Assembly (NCBI GenBank): GCA_036346205.1
Contig: JARFJB010002197.1
Location: forward strand, 210,001-274,000
DNA length: 64,000 nucleotides
Reading direction: 5' to 3'
Origin: Vesta saturnalis
Lineage: Eukaryota > Arthropoda > Insecta > Coleoptera > Lampyridae
Made by a program: the position numbers and the translations under genes. Shown one piece after another: positions 24,535 to 35,710 of the stretch (position 1 is its first letter; each line of letters opens with the position of its first letter). The notes beneath the pieces were generated by a model. The model did not search any database. It was not told the origin of the DNA and saw nothing but the letters and a program-made list of their open reading frames with translations.

Positions 24535-24536
<2 letters not shown>

Positions 24537-25699
24537 TAATTATTAATTTCCAGTCCTTTTAATAAGGTTTTTATAACTGTTAGTGAACGCGTTTCTATAA
24601 AACAATTTTGTGTGTATGTAAATGAACATGCAAATAAATCAGACATAGTTTTCCGAATGTATAGGTAGTGACTGTTTAGAAAGAGAATCTGCCTATATAA
24701 AAAGCACCATTGCATTAGGGTAGAAATCATTTATTATTTAACGTAATATTTAATAAACACCCGTTCCCCAGAACAATCTTGTTTTATTGAATATTTTTGT
24801 TTTTCCCAAAACAACAATGAGAATTCAACATGCATTTAACTACACATAGAGCGATTAGTCGCCCTTAATCATCCACTAAATTTATATTAATGCGAATAAT
24901 TGAATTTCACCAAATTTAACTTCTCACTAGAGAATATCCTACTTTAATAGGCACATATAGATGATACATTAATCACCAATTGAATACCAAAATTTCGAAT
25001 GCAATCGACGCAAGCACACACTATGTTCGACAGGCAATTTAACTTTATTTACATTGACTGAACCTATCAGGTTGGTGAAACATCTTTCAGCAATTATCTA
25101 AAAGGGAAAATTTGTTTTCACAGCACAGGCTAAAGATCTATTAAAATTCGAAGTTTGCCATTGTTTCGAAATATAATTCTCCCCACAATTACATCTACAG
25201 AAATATATTATATAGTTCGATGTTTAATCTCGTCGTAATTGAAAGGTTGGAACCCTTGTTTAAGAAATTGCACGAAATGCTTCCACAAGGAGAGATCCTA
25301 TCCCGGCAGAGCAACAAAGCTTTGTCCTCTAAAAGGTCAGACACAGAAGTAAATAAAGTAGTTATTTACTCCTCTCTCTATTTTGATCTCTTCCACCCGA
25401 AGCAAGAATGTTCTTAAAGACAATGATCCTCCCGTTGAATTTAAGTTCCATTTTGCGATTATCCTAAATTTATCCTAGAATAAGATGATCGACTAAGAGC
25501 AACCGTAGTTGAGACTTGGTTTCGATAGTGCTATTAGAGGTGCTAGACTTTAACCCGGTTCAAGAGTAGAGCTACTAGATTGAGCGCCAAAGAACTAGTT
25601 AAGTTTGCCACAACGATACCAGCGGAACTGTCCAGTAGTGGCATAAAGTCGGACCATATTTGCGCTAAATCTAGCAAAGAGCTGATCCTGAATTTTGCT

Positions 25700-25985
25700 G
25701 TTCATCCGTAGTCACGTTTATTCAGTTCTACCGTTAATTCGTGTGAAGCCATAAGAAACTAATTCGGTTAAACACTGACGAAACATCGCCATCTAAGTCT
25801 TTAAGATTCGCACACAATTCGGTAAAACACTTTTTAATAATTTCTTCACCTTCCGCAAATTCCATAGTATCAACAATTGGAGAAAGCGTCTGGTCATCCC
25901 TTAACTGTAAGATATTTAGGAATGGTTTGGAGTTGTGCCACATTTACATCCAAGGAAAACCCGTACAAATTAACTCGTAGCGTAG
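25700..25985 (-). pseudogene. BEL/Pao gag remnant, copy 2
   Basis: Same content as 21800-22362, but a deletion at about 25928 shortens the readable piece, which begins at PFLNILQLRDDQT. Otherwise nearly identical. Confidence 0.55.
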
Positions 25986-26399
25986 TTCGTCTTGATACAA
26001 TTTGTGAACATGGAACTTTCAAACCGAAGTCATAGTAACTATTCAAATTAATTGTGCAAACCAATAGAAAAGATTATATCCTACCCATTGAAAAAACAGT
26101 TTGTACTAGTAAAGTTTATCTATACAAAACAAAAATTAGCGAATTACAAATACCTAGAGGACCACCGATTTAAATTACTGTGAAACAACAGAGCAAAAGA
26201 AATCAATAAAGAAAACGGAATTAGCTAAACCTGTAAATGTGTAAACCACATGAAGACCCAAACTGGCCGCCAAATTGTGACGAATTCGCCGTGCAGTGCC
26301 CTAAACGAATATGCCAGCTAATCACTGGATGCGTGGGCTGGAACAGAAGTACAGTACGTAGCACAACAAAGAAATCCTGTTGAGCGCCATAAACTTTTA

Positions 26400-26846
26400 T
26401 TTAACCGCAAAGTTTTAAGTAGGACAAACTGAAAAAAAGTTTATAATAATTGTGCAACGTAAACAGAGTATAAATTAGTAACAACTATAAATTAAACCAA
26501 TCATGAACGGCGTACACAGCAACAATCTTTATTGCAAATAATTATAAAATTTAAATTAATTAAAACAGTAAATATTTCCCACTAAAAAAGTAATTTAGAA
26601 ATTCTCCACCAAATTAAACTGGTATTATCTTAAATAATAGAAAAAGGTATAAATAATTTTAATAATTAAAACAGTAATGTTTTGCGAGGTAGTGGTTCCG
26701 CCAAGTTCATCACATAACCATTAATTAACCTTACTAAAACATGTAGCAGTACAGCACCTACATAGAAAGAAAATATTTTCTTTGATCTGAAAAAATAATA
26801 TACCGGAGATAAGGTTAGAGCTCTAAACCGTTCCGTTCCCCCAACA
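26400..26846 (-). repeat. BEL/Pao LTR, copy 2
   Basis: Same start (TGTTGGGGGAACGG on the minus strand) and same primer-site-like sequence (26383-26399) as copy 1. It is about 15 bases shorter because of small deletions. Confidence 0.6.
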
Positions 26847-27009
26847 CTGTAGCCCTTTCGCTCTTATTCTAAACCCAAACTAAAAAAATTACAAAATGTT
26901 TTACCATTAGTATTGGAGCAACTCTGTAACATGAAAATAAATTTCAGTTATAAAATTCCATGTATTGACCGGTAGCGGAAACTAATCGAGCACACCTTTT
27001 GAGAATGCT

Positions 27010-28095
27010 TCAGCAAACCGAATCTACCATCCATTGGTGTGTAACCGTCTTCCAGAGGCAACATTATTAATTTTGAAATTGGTCATTTTAGAACGGTCAT
27101 CTTAGTCTTCAAAGTTGCCACTCTACCACACCTATCACGTCCGGGGTGCAATGTTGTAACCTTGCCTAATAACCAGTTCGCAGGAGGCAACACACTTTCT
27201 TTGTTAATGACCACATCCTCGATCCTTGGCCTTTTTGATTTCTTCTGCTATTTGTGTGGCTGGTGCATGTTGTGAAGGTATTCTCTAGACCATCTGTTCT
27301 GGAAGTGGGTTGTCATTATTTGCGTCATCTTCCAGCGTGGTAGTGGACTGATTACTTCCTTTGGGTGAAACTCCCCCGGTATGAGAATTAAGGGTTTTCC
27401 TACAAAAAAAATATGCCGTGGTTTAGGGAGTCATATCATCCGGATGTTCACTCAACTGGGAAATAGGTCTAGAGTTGAGACATACCTCAAACTGACAAAG
27501 CACCGTTTACATCTCTTCAAAATTTAATGTTGAGTCACCGATAGTTTTCAATAAGCGTGTCTATACGGATCGCACGACATCCTCCCAGAGGCGATTTGGT
27601 GGGATAAAATGGCATACTATTCTATCATTTTTCGAGCAACTCAGATATCTCCTTGACTACACCAGACATACTTGTGTCGGGCATTATGTCAACTTATTGG
27701 CCGCTCCTACAATGTTCAGACCATTATGACTCGACTTCTCAGAGCAACGTCCTCGGCGTGACACAAATTTGCGTAATGCTTTATGAACCCCTGGGTAGCC
27801 AGATCACTCAGTTTCCTGGTGAATAGCTTTTGTTTTCATGCAGAGAAAAGTGAGATGTATCCTCAAACGATTTTTGTCCTCTACCCTTGGACGCTGGCAA
27901 TTGTATAGGGCTAGCAAAATCGAGGCCACAAGTCCAGAAACGTCTTCCTGGATTCACTGCTACTTTTGGAAGTTCACCCATAAGTGGTAGTTTTTCCATT
28001 GAATCCACGAATATGCCTTTTTTCAAGCTGATCTTGTAACGTGATCTCAAATAGTTCATGATAACAGCTGCTCCTCGTGCATCAGTCTTTCGTGA
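27010..28095 (-). pseudogene. BEL/Pao integrase remnant, copy 2
   Basis: Same motifs and same His substitution in SHNGLNI as copy 1. Small indels at about 27370-27430 and 27850-27870 add frame breaks. It likewise stops at an AT tract. Confidence 0.8.
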
Positions 28096-28104
28096 GCGTC
28101 TCTG

Positions 28105-28106
<2 letters not shown>

Positions 28107-28179
<73 letters not shown>
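28107..28179. repeat. (AT)n microsatellite
   Basis: Junction between copy 2 and the foldback-arm segment. It is longer than the equivalent tracts at 20808 and 24487. Confidence 0.95.
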
Positions 28180-28181
<2 letters not shown>

Positions 28182-28524
28182 TAATTATTAATTTCCAGTC
28201 CTTTTAATAAGGTTTTTATAACTGTTAGTGAACGCGTTTCTATAAAACAATTTTGTGTGTATGTAAATGAACATGCAAATAAATCAGACATAGTTTTCCG
28301 AATGTATAGGTAGTGACTGTTTAGAAAGAGAATCTGCCTATATAAAAAGCACCATTGCATTAGGGTAGAAATCATTTATTATTTCACGTAATATTTAATT
28401 TAGACTTTAATTTATTCGGTTTTGAGCTGCAAGCTGGTTTCCGCAAACTGTAAGAAATGATTTATTAATTTCAGTTGATTGATTGAGATTGATCTTTTTG
28501 ATTTGATCGAGCACGATTTGTTTG

Positions 28525-28529
<5 letters not shown>

Positions 28530-28554
<25 letters not shown>
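28530..28554. repeat. (AT)n microsatellite
   Basis: It marks the outer end of the foldback right arm. Confidence 0.9.
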
Positions 28555-28555
<1 letters not shown>

Positions 28556-28612
28556 AGGACTTGAAGACCTGAAAGAAAAAGGAAGAGTCAAAAAACAAAG
28601 TACATAAATAAT

Positions 28613-29755
28613 ACTCAAGCGGCTATCATTTCAGAAAATCAAAAACATCCAATAATCATTCCAAATAAAACTCATCTGGGAGGGTTGTTGACCAGAGACG
28701 CTCACGAAAGACTGATGCACGAGGGAGCAGCTGTTATGATGAACTATTTGAGATCACGTTACAGGATCAGCTTGAAAAAAGGCATATTCGTGGATTCAAT
28801 GGAAAAACTACCACTTATGGGTGAACTTCCAAAAGTAGCAGTGAATCCAGGAAGACGTTTCTGGACTTGTGGCCTCGATTTTGCTAGCCCTATACAATTG
28901 CCAGCGTCCAAGGGTAGAGGACAAAAATCGTTTGAGGGATACATCTCACTTTTTCTCTGCATGAAAACAAAAGCTATTCACCTGGAAACTGAGTGATCTG
29001 GCTACCCAGGGGTTCATAAAAGCATTACGCAAATTTGTGTCACGCCGAGGACGTTGCTCTGAGAAGTCGAGTCATAATGGTCTGAACATTGTAGGTTGCT
29101 CGAAAAATGATAGAATAGTATGCCATTTTATCCCACCAAATCGCCTCTGGGAGGATGTCCTGCGATCCGTATAGACACGCTTATTGAAAACTATCGGTGA
29201 CTCAACATTAAATTTTGAAGAGATGTAAACGGTGCTTTGTCAGTTTGAGGTATGTCTCAACTCTAGACCTATTTCCCAGTTGAGTGAACATCCGGATGAT
29301 ATGACTCCCTAAACCACGGCATATTTTTTTTGTAGGAAAACCCTTAATTCTCATACCGGGGGGAGTTTCACCCAAAGGAAGTAATCAGTCCACTACCACG
29401 CTGGAAGATGACGCAAATAATGACAACCCACTTCCAGAACAGATGGTCTAGAGAATACCTTCACAACATGCACCAGCCACACAAATAGCAGAAGAAATCA
29501 AAAAGGCCAAGGATCGAGGATGTGGTCATTAACAAAGAAAGTGTGTTGCCTCCTGCGAACTGGTTATTAGGCAAGGTTACAACATTGCACCCCGGACGTG
29601 ATAGGTGTGGTAGAGTGGCAACTTTGAAGACTAAGATGACCGTTCTAAAATGACCAATTTCAAAATTAATAATGTTGCCTCTGGAAGACGGTTACACACC
29701 AATGGATGGTAGATTCGGTTTGCTGAAGCATTCTCAAAAGGTGTGCTCGATTAGT
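28613..29755 (+). pseudogene. BEL/Pao integrase remnant, copy 3
   Basis: This is the longest integrase copy. It starts with ISENQKHPIIIPNKTHLGGL and LTRDAHERLMHEGAAV, which belong upstream of the zinc motif and are cut off by AT tracts in copies 1 and 2. A frameshift after HLETE joins to DLATQGFIKALRKF. The first Asp (GLDFASP) and the Glu of LWED are present, but the middle Asp is His. The 76-bp deletion lies between NIVG and the SKNDR piece. The C-terminal GRVATLKTKMTVLK and LPLEDGYTPMDG pieces follow. Confidence 0.85.
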
Positions 29756-29891
29756 TTCCGCTACCGGTCAATACATGGAATTTTATAACTGAAATTTATT
29801 TTCATGTTACAGAGTTGCTCGCAATACTAATGGTAAAACATTTTTGTAATTTTTTTAGTTTGGGTTTAGAATAAGAGCGAAAGGGCTACAG

Positions 29892-30354
29892 TGTTGGGGG
29901 AACGGAACGGTTTAGAGCTCTAACCTTATCTCCGGTATATTATTTTTTCAGATCAAAGAAAATATTTTCTTTCTATGTAGGTGCTGTACTGCTACATGTT
30001 TTAGTAAGGTTAATTAATGGTTATGTGATGAACTTGGCGGAACCACTACCCTCGCAAAACATTACTGTTTTAATTATTAAAATTATTTATACCTTTTTCT
30101 ATTATTTAAGATAATACCAGTTTAATTTGGTGGAGAATTTCTAAATTACTTTTTTTAGTGGGAAATATTTACTGTTTTAATTAATTTAAATTTTATAATT
30201 ATTTGCAATAAAAGATTGTTGCTGTGTACGCCGTTCATGATTGGTTTAATTTATAGTTGTTACTAATTTATACTCTGTTTACGTTGCACAATTATTATAA
30301 ACTTTTTTTTTCAGTTTGTCCTACTTAAAACTTTGCGGGTTAAATAAAAGTTTA
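29892..30354 (+). repeat. BEL/Pao LTR, copy 3
   Basis: It begins TGTTGGGGGAACGG and ends just before TGGCGCTCAACAGGATT (30355-30371), a tRNA-Lys-like primer binding site. An AATAAAAG at about 30341 could be its polyadenylation signal. It closely matches the LTR at 22764-23224. Confidence 0.65.
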
Positions 30355-30734
30355 TGGCGCTCAACAGGATTTCTTTTGTTGTGCTACGTACTGTACTTCT
30401 GTTCCAGCCCACGCATCCAGTGATTAGCTGGCATATTCGTTTAGGGCACTGCACGGCGAATTCGCAGTCACAAATTTTGGCGGCCAGTTTGGGTCTTCAT
30501 GTGGTTTACACATTTACAGGTTTAGCTAATTCCGTTTTCTTTTATTGATTTCTTTTGCTCTGTTGTTTCACAGTAATTTAAATCGGTGGTCCTCTAGGTA
30601 TTTGTTTTAATTTCGCTAATTTTTGTTTTGTATAGATAAACTTTTACTAGTACAAACTGTTTTTTCAATGGGTAGAATATAATCTTTTCTATTGGTTTGC
30701 ACAATTAATTTGAATAGTTACTATGACTTCGGTT

Positions 30735-31301
30735 TGAAAGTTCCATGTTCACAAATTGTATCAAGACGAACTACGGTACGAGTTAATTTGTACGGGTTTT
30801 ACCTTGGATGTAAATGTGGCACAACTCCGTAAACCATTCCTGAATATCTTACAGTTAAGGGATGACCAGACGCTTTCTCCAATTGTTGATACTATGGAAT
30901 TTGCGGAAGGTGAAGAAATTATTAAAAAGTGTTTTACCGAATTGTGTGCGAATCTTAAAGACTTAGATGGCGATGTTTCGTCAGTGTTTAACCGAATTAG
31001 TTTCTTATGGCTTCACACGAATTAACGGTGGAACTGAATAAACGTGACTACGGATGAACAGCAAAATTCAGGATCAGCTCTTTTGCTAGATTTAGCGCAA
31101 ATATGGTCCGACTTTTATGCCACTACTGGACAGTTCCGCTGGGTATCAGTTGTGGCAAACTTAACTAGTTCTTTGGCGCTCAATCTACGCCAGTATCTTC
31201 TACTCTTGAACCGGGTTAAAAGTCTAGCACCTCTAATAGCACTATCGGAAACCAAGTCTCAACTACGGTTGCTCTTAGTCGATCATCTTATTCTAGGATA
31301 A
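30735..31301 (+). pseudogene. BEL/Pao gag remnant, copy 3
   Basis: It holds YQDELRYELICTGF, VAQLRKPFLNILQL and GEEIIKKCFTEL, a stop after LWLHTN, then a second frame with LAQIWSDFYATTGQF and a stop near 31301. The layout equals copy 1. There is no nucleocapsid zinc knuckle and no protease. Confidence 0.6.
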
Positions 31302-32050
31302 ATTTAGAGATAATCGCAAAATGGAACTTAAAATTCAACGGGGAGGGATCATTGTCTTTAAGAACATTCTTGCTTCGGGTGGAATAGATCAAAATAGAGA
31401 GAGGAGTAAATAACTACTTTATTTACTTCTGTGTCTGACCTTTTAGAGGACAAAGCTTTGTTGCTCTGCCGGGATAGGATCTCTCTCCTTGTGGAAGCAT
31501 TTCGTGCAATTTCTTAAACAAGGGTTCCAACCTTTCAATTACGACGAGATTAAACATCGAACTATATAATATATTTCTGTAGATGTAATTGTGGGGAGAA
31601 TTAATATTTCGAAACAATGGCAAACTTCGAATTTTAATAGATCTTTAGCCTGTGCTGTGAAAACAAATTTTCCTTTTAGATAATTGCTGAAAGATGTTTC
31701 ACCAACCTGATAGGTTACAGTCAATGTAAATAAAGTTAAATTGCCTGTCGTGAACATTTTAAGTGTGGTACCTTGCCTTCGTCCGATTGCATTCGAAATT
31801 TGTGGTATTCAATTGGTGATTAATGTATATACACATCTATATATGTGCCTATTAAAGTAGGATATTCTCTAGTGAGAAGTTAAATTTGGTGAAATCCAAT
31901 TATTCGCATTAATATAAATTTAGTGGATGATTAAGGGCGACTAATCGCTCTATGTGTAGTTAAATGCATGTTGAATTCTCATTGTTGTTTTGGGAAAAAC
32001 AAAAATATTCAATAAAACAAGATTGTTCTGGGGAACGGGTGTTTATTAAT

Positions 32051-32905
32051 TTACTTATTTTCTTTGTGCTTCTCCCTAGTTCCAGCTTTACAGGGCCTCT
32101 CCCCGGAAATAATAATTTCCTTTCTCTTTGCTTTTCCTTCAAAGCTGGTGGCGTTCAGACTTTACTTCTCCTCATTGATTTTAGTAATAATATTTCTTTG
32201 TGGTTATCTCACTAACCTAACCTCGTTAACTGCGTTTAATCACTGCTCCAAAACGACCCACGCCAACAAAGTGCTCTGCAGTCATTTGACCGTTCGGCTG
32301 AGTCCTTAGCCGTGCTCACCAACTCCCTTTTGTTTTTGTAACGTGGTAGGTCAGATACGTTGCAGGGTCCGTCCGAGTCCACAAGGCTATATCTGGCTAC
32401 TGTAAAGTGTGTGTTTAGTCGTCTCTCAGAACCTTTTTCGGAGGTTAAGGAGCTTAAGATAATTTTGACAAACTTAACTCTTGTTCATCAATCGCACCTT
32501 GCGTTACGTCAAATTATTTGCTAAAATAATTACTTACAATTGGTCATCAATTAGAGAGTACAGTAAATTTACTATGGAAAACTAAGCCGTTACCTTAACA
32601 GCTGAAACCGAATCTTGCGTATATTCATCTTGACATACCTTCAAGTTTTACTAGCCTTATTAAATTTCTACTGCTCGGAATAATGTAGTTAAGTCAATCT
32701 CTTCTACATCGCATTACCTACTACAAATACCAGAACGATCGTGTGTTGGAATTGAGGTAGTAACGGTAACTTGTCACCTAGGTGACTTCAATCACCAAAA
32801 TCGTCATTGCTGCGGTTCGGTCATGTGTTTGAGAATGGTCGGTGGAGCGAGTAAGCCCATTTCTGGATTCGACAATTACTGTTAATTGGGCAGCTAAATT
32901 TGAGG
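32051..32905. other. Unassigned region right of the BEL palindrome
   Basis: It may include the rest of a second BEL-type LTR that starts at 32024. I find no gag or pol motif and no host gene. Confidence 0.35.
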
Positions 32906-33140
32906 GTCCAGATCAGGGGTGATCAGACTTGAACTGCTGGCGATCTACCTTCAAATTGTTAGACTAACAAGAGATCGACCGGGTAGATGCCATAAGTATG
33001 TGTGATGTATGATTCTATTGTAGGTAGGTAGGGTGTATCATAGCGTAAATAGGTCATAGGTGTAGGTCACTGCTCTAAATAAGTTAATGAAAAACCCATA
33101 TCCTAAAATGCGTCTTTATTGGTTTTTACAAAATGGCGTT

Positions 33141-34905
33141 TTAGTTAGTTACTAAATAATGCATGTCCTCAGCGTACTTTTCGTAAGATGGTACGTAATT
33201 ACTGAGTGCTAATCGCAAGCATGATGACATATGTTCGTTAGTTAGTTGATTGCGATATTTTGACTTCATTATTTTCATTTCAGAAAATGCAGACTCGCAC
33301 AAATAAGTTGACCGAAGCATTGCTGTCAACTGAAAGGCAATTTGCCTTAGATTAGGATATGTATCTTCAGATATGAAAGACCAGAATTTTGTATCAGATG
33401 CTGTGGCTTTGAGATTTATATCTGAGATAATCTGCACTACCTCATTTTCGACAGAAGATGAGTCCATATTAAACTGACTTGCTATTTCAGTACCAGATTT
33501 CTCAATGTTTTTACAGTATAACAGTATAAGTTGCGATATTTGTCAATTAACTAAAATCATAAAAACGTCTACAAATTCACTCAAAATATTTGTTAATTCT
33601 CTCATAAATATCAAAATTCAACTGAGGAATCCTTGCTTTGAAAGATGGAAAATGTTTCAGATCCTTTCTTTTCAGTTGATCCATCATTAGTTGCAATTTA
33701 CTTTTGAATGCGTTTATTGCGCTAATCATCTCGGTAACAGTTTTTTTCTTTGCCTTGCAGCACCAAGTTAATGGAGTTTAAATGCATTGTCACGTCCGTT
33801 AAAAATGCTAAATCAGTCAGCCATCTGAGTGTTATCACCTCTTTCGTGTAGAAAAGCAATTATTTCGGGCAATAATTCTTGAAACCTTTCTAGGAATTTT
33901 CTAGACTCAACCATCTTACGTCCGTGTGAAGAACTAAATCAGTGTGTTCAGCAGATTCACTATCTTCCAACTGCAATTTGAAAAGCCGTCGTTGCAACCT
34001 TCGGACACGGATGGAATTCACAATTTTTATTACGATGTTCATAACCTTCTCCATGTTGAGAACTTTTGAACACAAAACTTGTTGGTGGATAATGCAATGG
34101 AAAGAGAAAAACGAAGGGAGATCGTCATTAGCTCGACACAATGCAACAAAACCATTTTTGCTTCCAGTCATGGCTGGTACTTCATCTGTTGTAATGCACA
34201 CTAGTTTATAGATTGGTAGCTTGTAGTTTGTCACAATATTTAAGAAAGCATCGCCAGGGGATTTTCCTTTTAGAGGAATCACCGTTAAAAATTCTTCTTT
34301 AGCCGACATGTCATTAAATACCATTCGAATAAAAATACACAGCTGATCAGTATCTGTCAAATTGGTGGATTCGTCGAACTGCAAAGGAAAGTATGTACAT
34401 TCCATGATATCGTATTTTAGTTTATCTGCCACGTCCTGGCTCATGACTTCAACACGCCTTGTGACAATCGAACGAGATAACTGAAGTTCTTTAATAGCAG
34501 ACATGATCTCCGTTTTATTTTTAAAATCTCGAAATAAAACCTCACCCGCTTCAATAAATGCTTCCTTCACAATCATTCCATCTTCAAAGGGTTTCTTGTG
34601 TTTCGTCAATATATGAGAAATTTTAGATGACGCGATCGTTGCAGCTTTGGATTGTTTGGCTGGTCTTGTGAACATGCTTTGTTCTATTTCATCATGCACT
34701 TTTCGTTTTCTTAATTCACTCTTTGGTGGGAAATCGTTTTCATAGTTTTTATGAATGGTTTTATGGTGCTCTCTAAGATCCCCACGCTTAGGTATTGCAA
34801 CTTATGCTCGGCAAATGAGACAAATACACTTATCCTTCACCATACAAAATAAGAATTCTTCCTCCCAATCGTTATTAAAATAATATGTTTCACTTCTTTT
34901 TTGCT
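33141..34905 (-). pseudogene. hAT transposase (GTF2IRD2/ZBED5-like), broken
   Basis: The minus strand starts with a BED-type zinc finger (CLICRA, stop, VAIPKRGDLREHHKTIHKNY). The RNase H-like core follows (PLQFDESTNLTDTDQL, KLVCITTDEVPAMTGSKNGF, HTDVRWLS), and the protein ends with the hAT dimerisation segment (STYLCESAFSEMKIMKSKYR, NQLTNEHMSSCLRLALSNY). FDES holds the first catalytic Asp and TTDE the second (family TDGAPAM). Lesions are an in-frame TAA in the finger (34803), a frameshift near the start codon and frame breaks at about 33470-33890. The closest named relatives by motif are GTF2IRD2, SCAND3 and ZBED-type domesticated hAT proteins. Confidence 0.88.
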
Positions 34906-35076
34906 GCACTCATTTTGTATTATGTGTTGCGGGTTCGAAAGGCGACGAGTAAAGCGGCGCTTTATTTATAAACTTCGTATCGCATTAGAGTTACTACTCG
35001 GACTTCGACTACCGTAGGCGTATTTATATCGGCGCGAACGAAGTCTCGAATATTCCCGATAGGTAGTTTCGGCATG

Positions 35077-35440
35077 GTTTTTAATAATAACACTTTATTA
35101 ATTACAAAGCTAGATTACACAAATTTGAAAGTACAATATTTTATATAGGTATATGATTTTTTACAATTTTACATAACAGTGGCTGAGATTGTTGTAAGTT
35201 TCGAAGTAGAGAATTGTATTCAACTATACCTATAGCAATACTAATGAAACAAATTATTTTTTGCTACTTCAGTATTGATAGTTGATACATAAAAAATATC
35301 TCTATTTCTAGTGTATTGGCTATGAATATCTTGAACAATTGTTAGATTGTCCATTATGTGTTCTGGATAAAGTTGGTTTTTAATTTTGTATATTATTGTC
35401 ATTGTGTTATAAAATATTGCTTGTAAGGGTACCGTCAAAC
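35077..35440 (-). mobile_element. 5'-truncated non-LTR retrotransposon tail inside the hAT element
   Basis: The minus strand reads IIYKIKNQLYPEHIMDN, VQDIHSQYTRNRDIFYV and AKNNLFH. This is the pattern of the region downstream of reverse transcriptase in insect jockey/CR1-type elements (MYKI...LPE, ...H.YNTR...). An A-rich 3' end lies at about 35080-35100. It interrupts the hAT 5' leader, so it inserted after the hAT element. Confidence 0.6.
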
Positions 35441-35710
35441 ACGCCGTCCGAAGTTTCCAGAAAAATCGGCGAGAATCAAAGACCTCGCGTGCCGCGACTT
35501 TGACAAATACCCCGCGTTGCTTTGATAAAGTCGCCTTTCGCCGCTAGCATGGGGTTATTCCGATATAAAAAAGTAATAAGGGGGTTTTTCTGGCTTAACT
35601 GTGAATCAACTTAAATATGAATCATGTCGTCTTCGATCGAGATCGACTTAAAAAGCTCTGCGATCAACTTGTCGATTGCGATCGACCGTTTGAGCATCCC
35701 TGGTCTAGAT

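Larger units (their letters stand above)
20852..24535 (-). mobile_element. BEL/Pao-derived unit, copy 1
   Basis: The plus-strand order is: a segment shared with the foldback arm (20852-21060), an unassigned block (21060-21780), gag remnant (21800-22362), LTR (about 22764-23224), integrase remnant (23400-24475), then an AT tract. On the minus strand integrase therefore precedes the LTR and the LTR precedes gag. That is the order across a single LTR in a tandem or circular arrangement. Protease, RT and RNase H are absent. Copy 2 follows directly with the same layout, about 3.65 kb away. Confidence 0.8.
24536..28179 (-). mobile_element. BEL/Pao-derived unit, copy 2
   Basis: A direct repeat of copy 1 in the same order. 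Landmarks are offset by 3622-3683 bases (LTR start 23224 to 26846). It differs from copy 1 mainly by dozens of one- to few-base deletions, many in homopolymers, densest at about 24950-25700 and 26100-26450. Copies 1 and 3 share the undeleted state. This points to poor consensus quality in this copy at least as much as to decay. Confidence 0.8.
17255..28550. mobile_element. Foldback-type element with long inverted arms, interrupted by BEL units
   Basis: The left arm 17255-18160 has an inverted partner in two blocks. 20405-20795 pairs with 17500-18160, apart from a ~270-bp gap in the right arm, and 28270-28535 pairs with 17255-17490. Anchors include TGACGTCATCCTA, AGATCTG, ATTCGTGGATTTTAAA and GTTCACCCGTTA with their complements. 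Between the two right-arm blocks sit two tandem BEL-containing units. The centre (18160-20405) carries tandem repeats and a small ORF but no recognised transposase. Long inverted arms without a transposase fit a foldback or large non-autonomous DNA element. Exact termini and target duplication are not clear. Confidence 0.6.
28613..32050 (+). mobile_element. BEL/Pao-derived unit, copy 3 (inverted)
   Basis: The reverse complement of copies 1 and 2, so 20852-32050 is a large palindrome with a ~430-bp spacer. The order is integrase remnant, LTR (29892-30354), primer-site-like sequence (30355-30371), gag remnant and the unassigned block (31320-32020). It lacks the foldback-derived segment. Its integrase begins earlier than in the other copies. 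It also carries a private ~76-bp deletion at about 29096 that removes part of the integrase core. At 32024 a sequence starting TGTTCTGGGGAACGGG could be the start of a different BEL-type LTR. Confidence 0.75.
32914..35702 (-). mobile_element. hAT DNA transposon with 8-bp target duplication
   Basis: Terminal inverted repeats CAGGGGTGATCAGAC (32914) and CAGGGATGCTCAAAC (minus strand, ending at 35702) bracket a decayed hAT transposase. The flanking 8-mers GTCCAGAT (32906-32913) and GTCTAGAT (35703-35710) differ at one base and fit the 8-bp target duplication of the hAT superfamily. The element is 2789 bp. A retrotransposon tail has inserted near its 5' end, at about 35077-35440. Confidence 0.85.

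Noticed and set aside
20802..28375. The recurring ORF MISTLMQWCFLYRQ at three places
   Set aside because: It is a segment of the foldback arm carried along in each BEL unit and runs into the AT tract. Repetition is due to duplication, not coding selection.
32024..32300. A second full BEL LTR
   Set aside because: The start TGTTCTGGGGAACGGG is suggestive, but I could not find its 3' end, a primer site or a second copy, so I left it as a note only.
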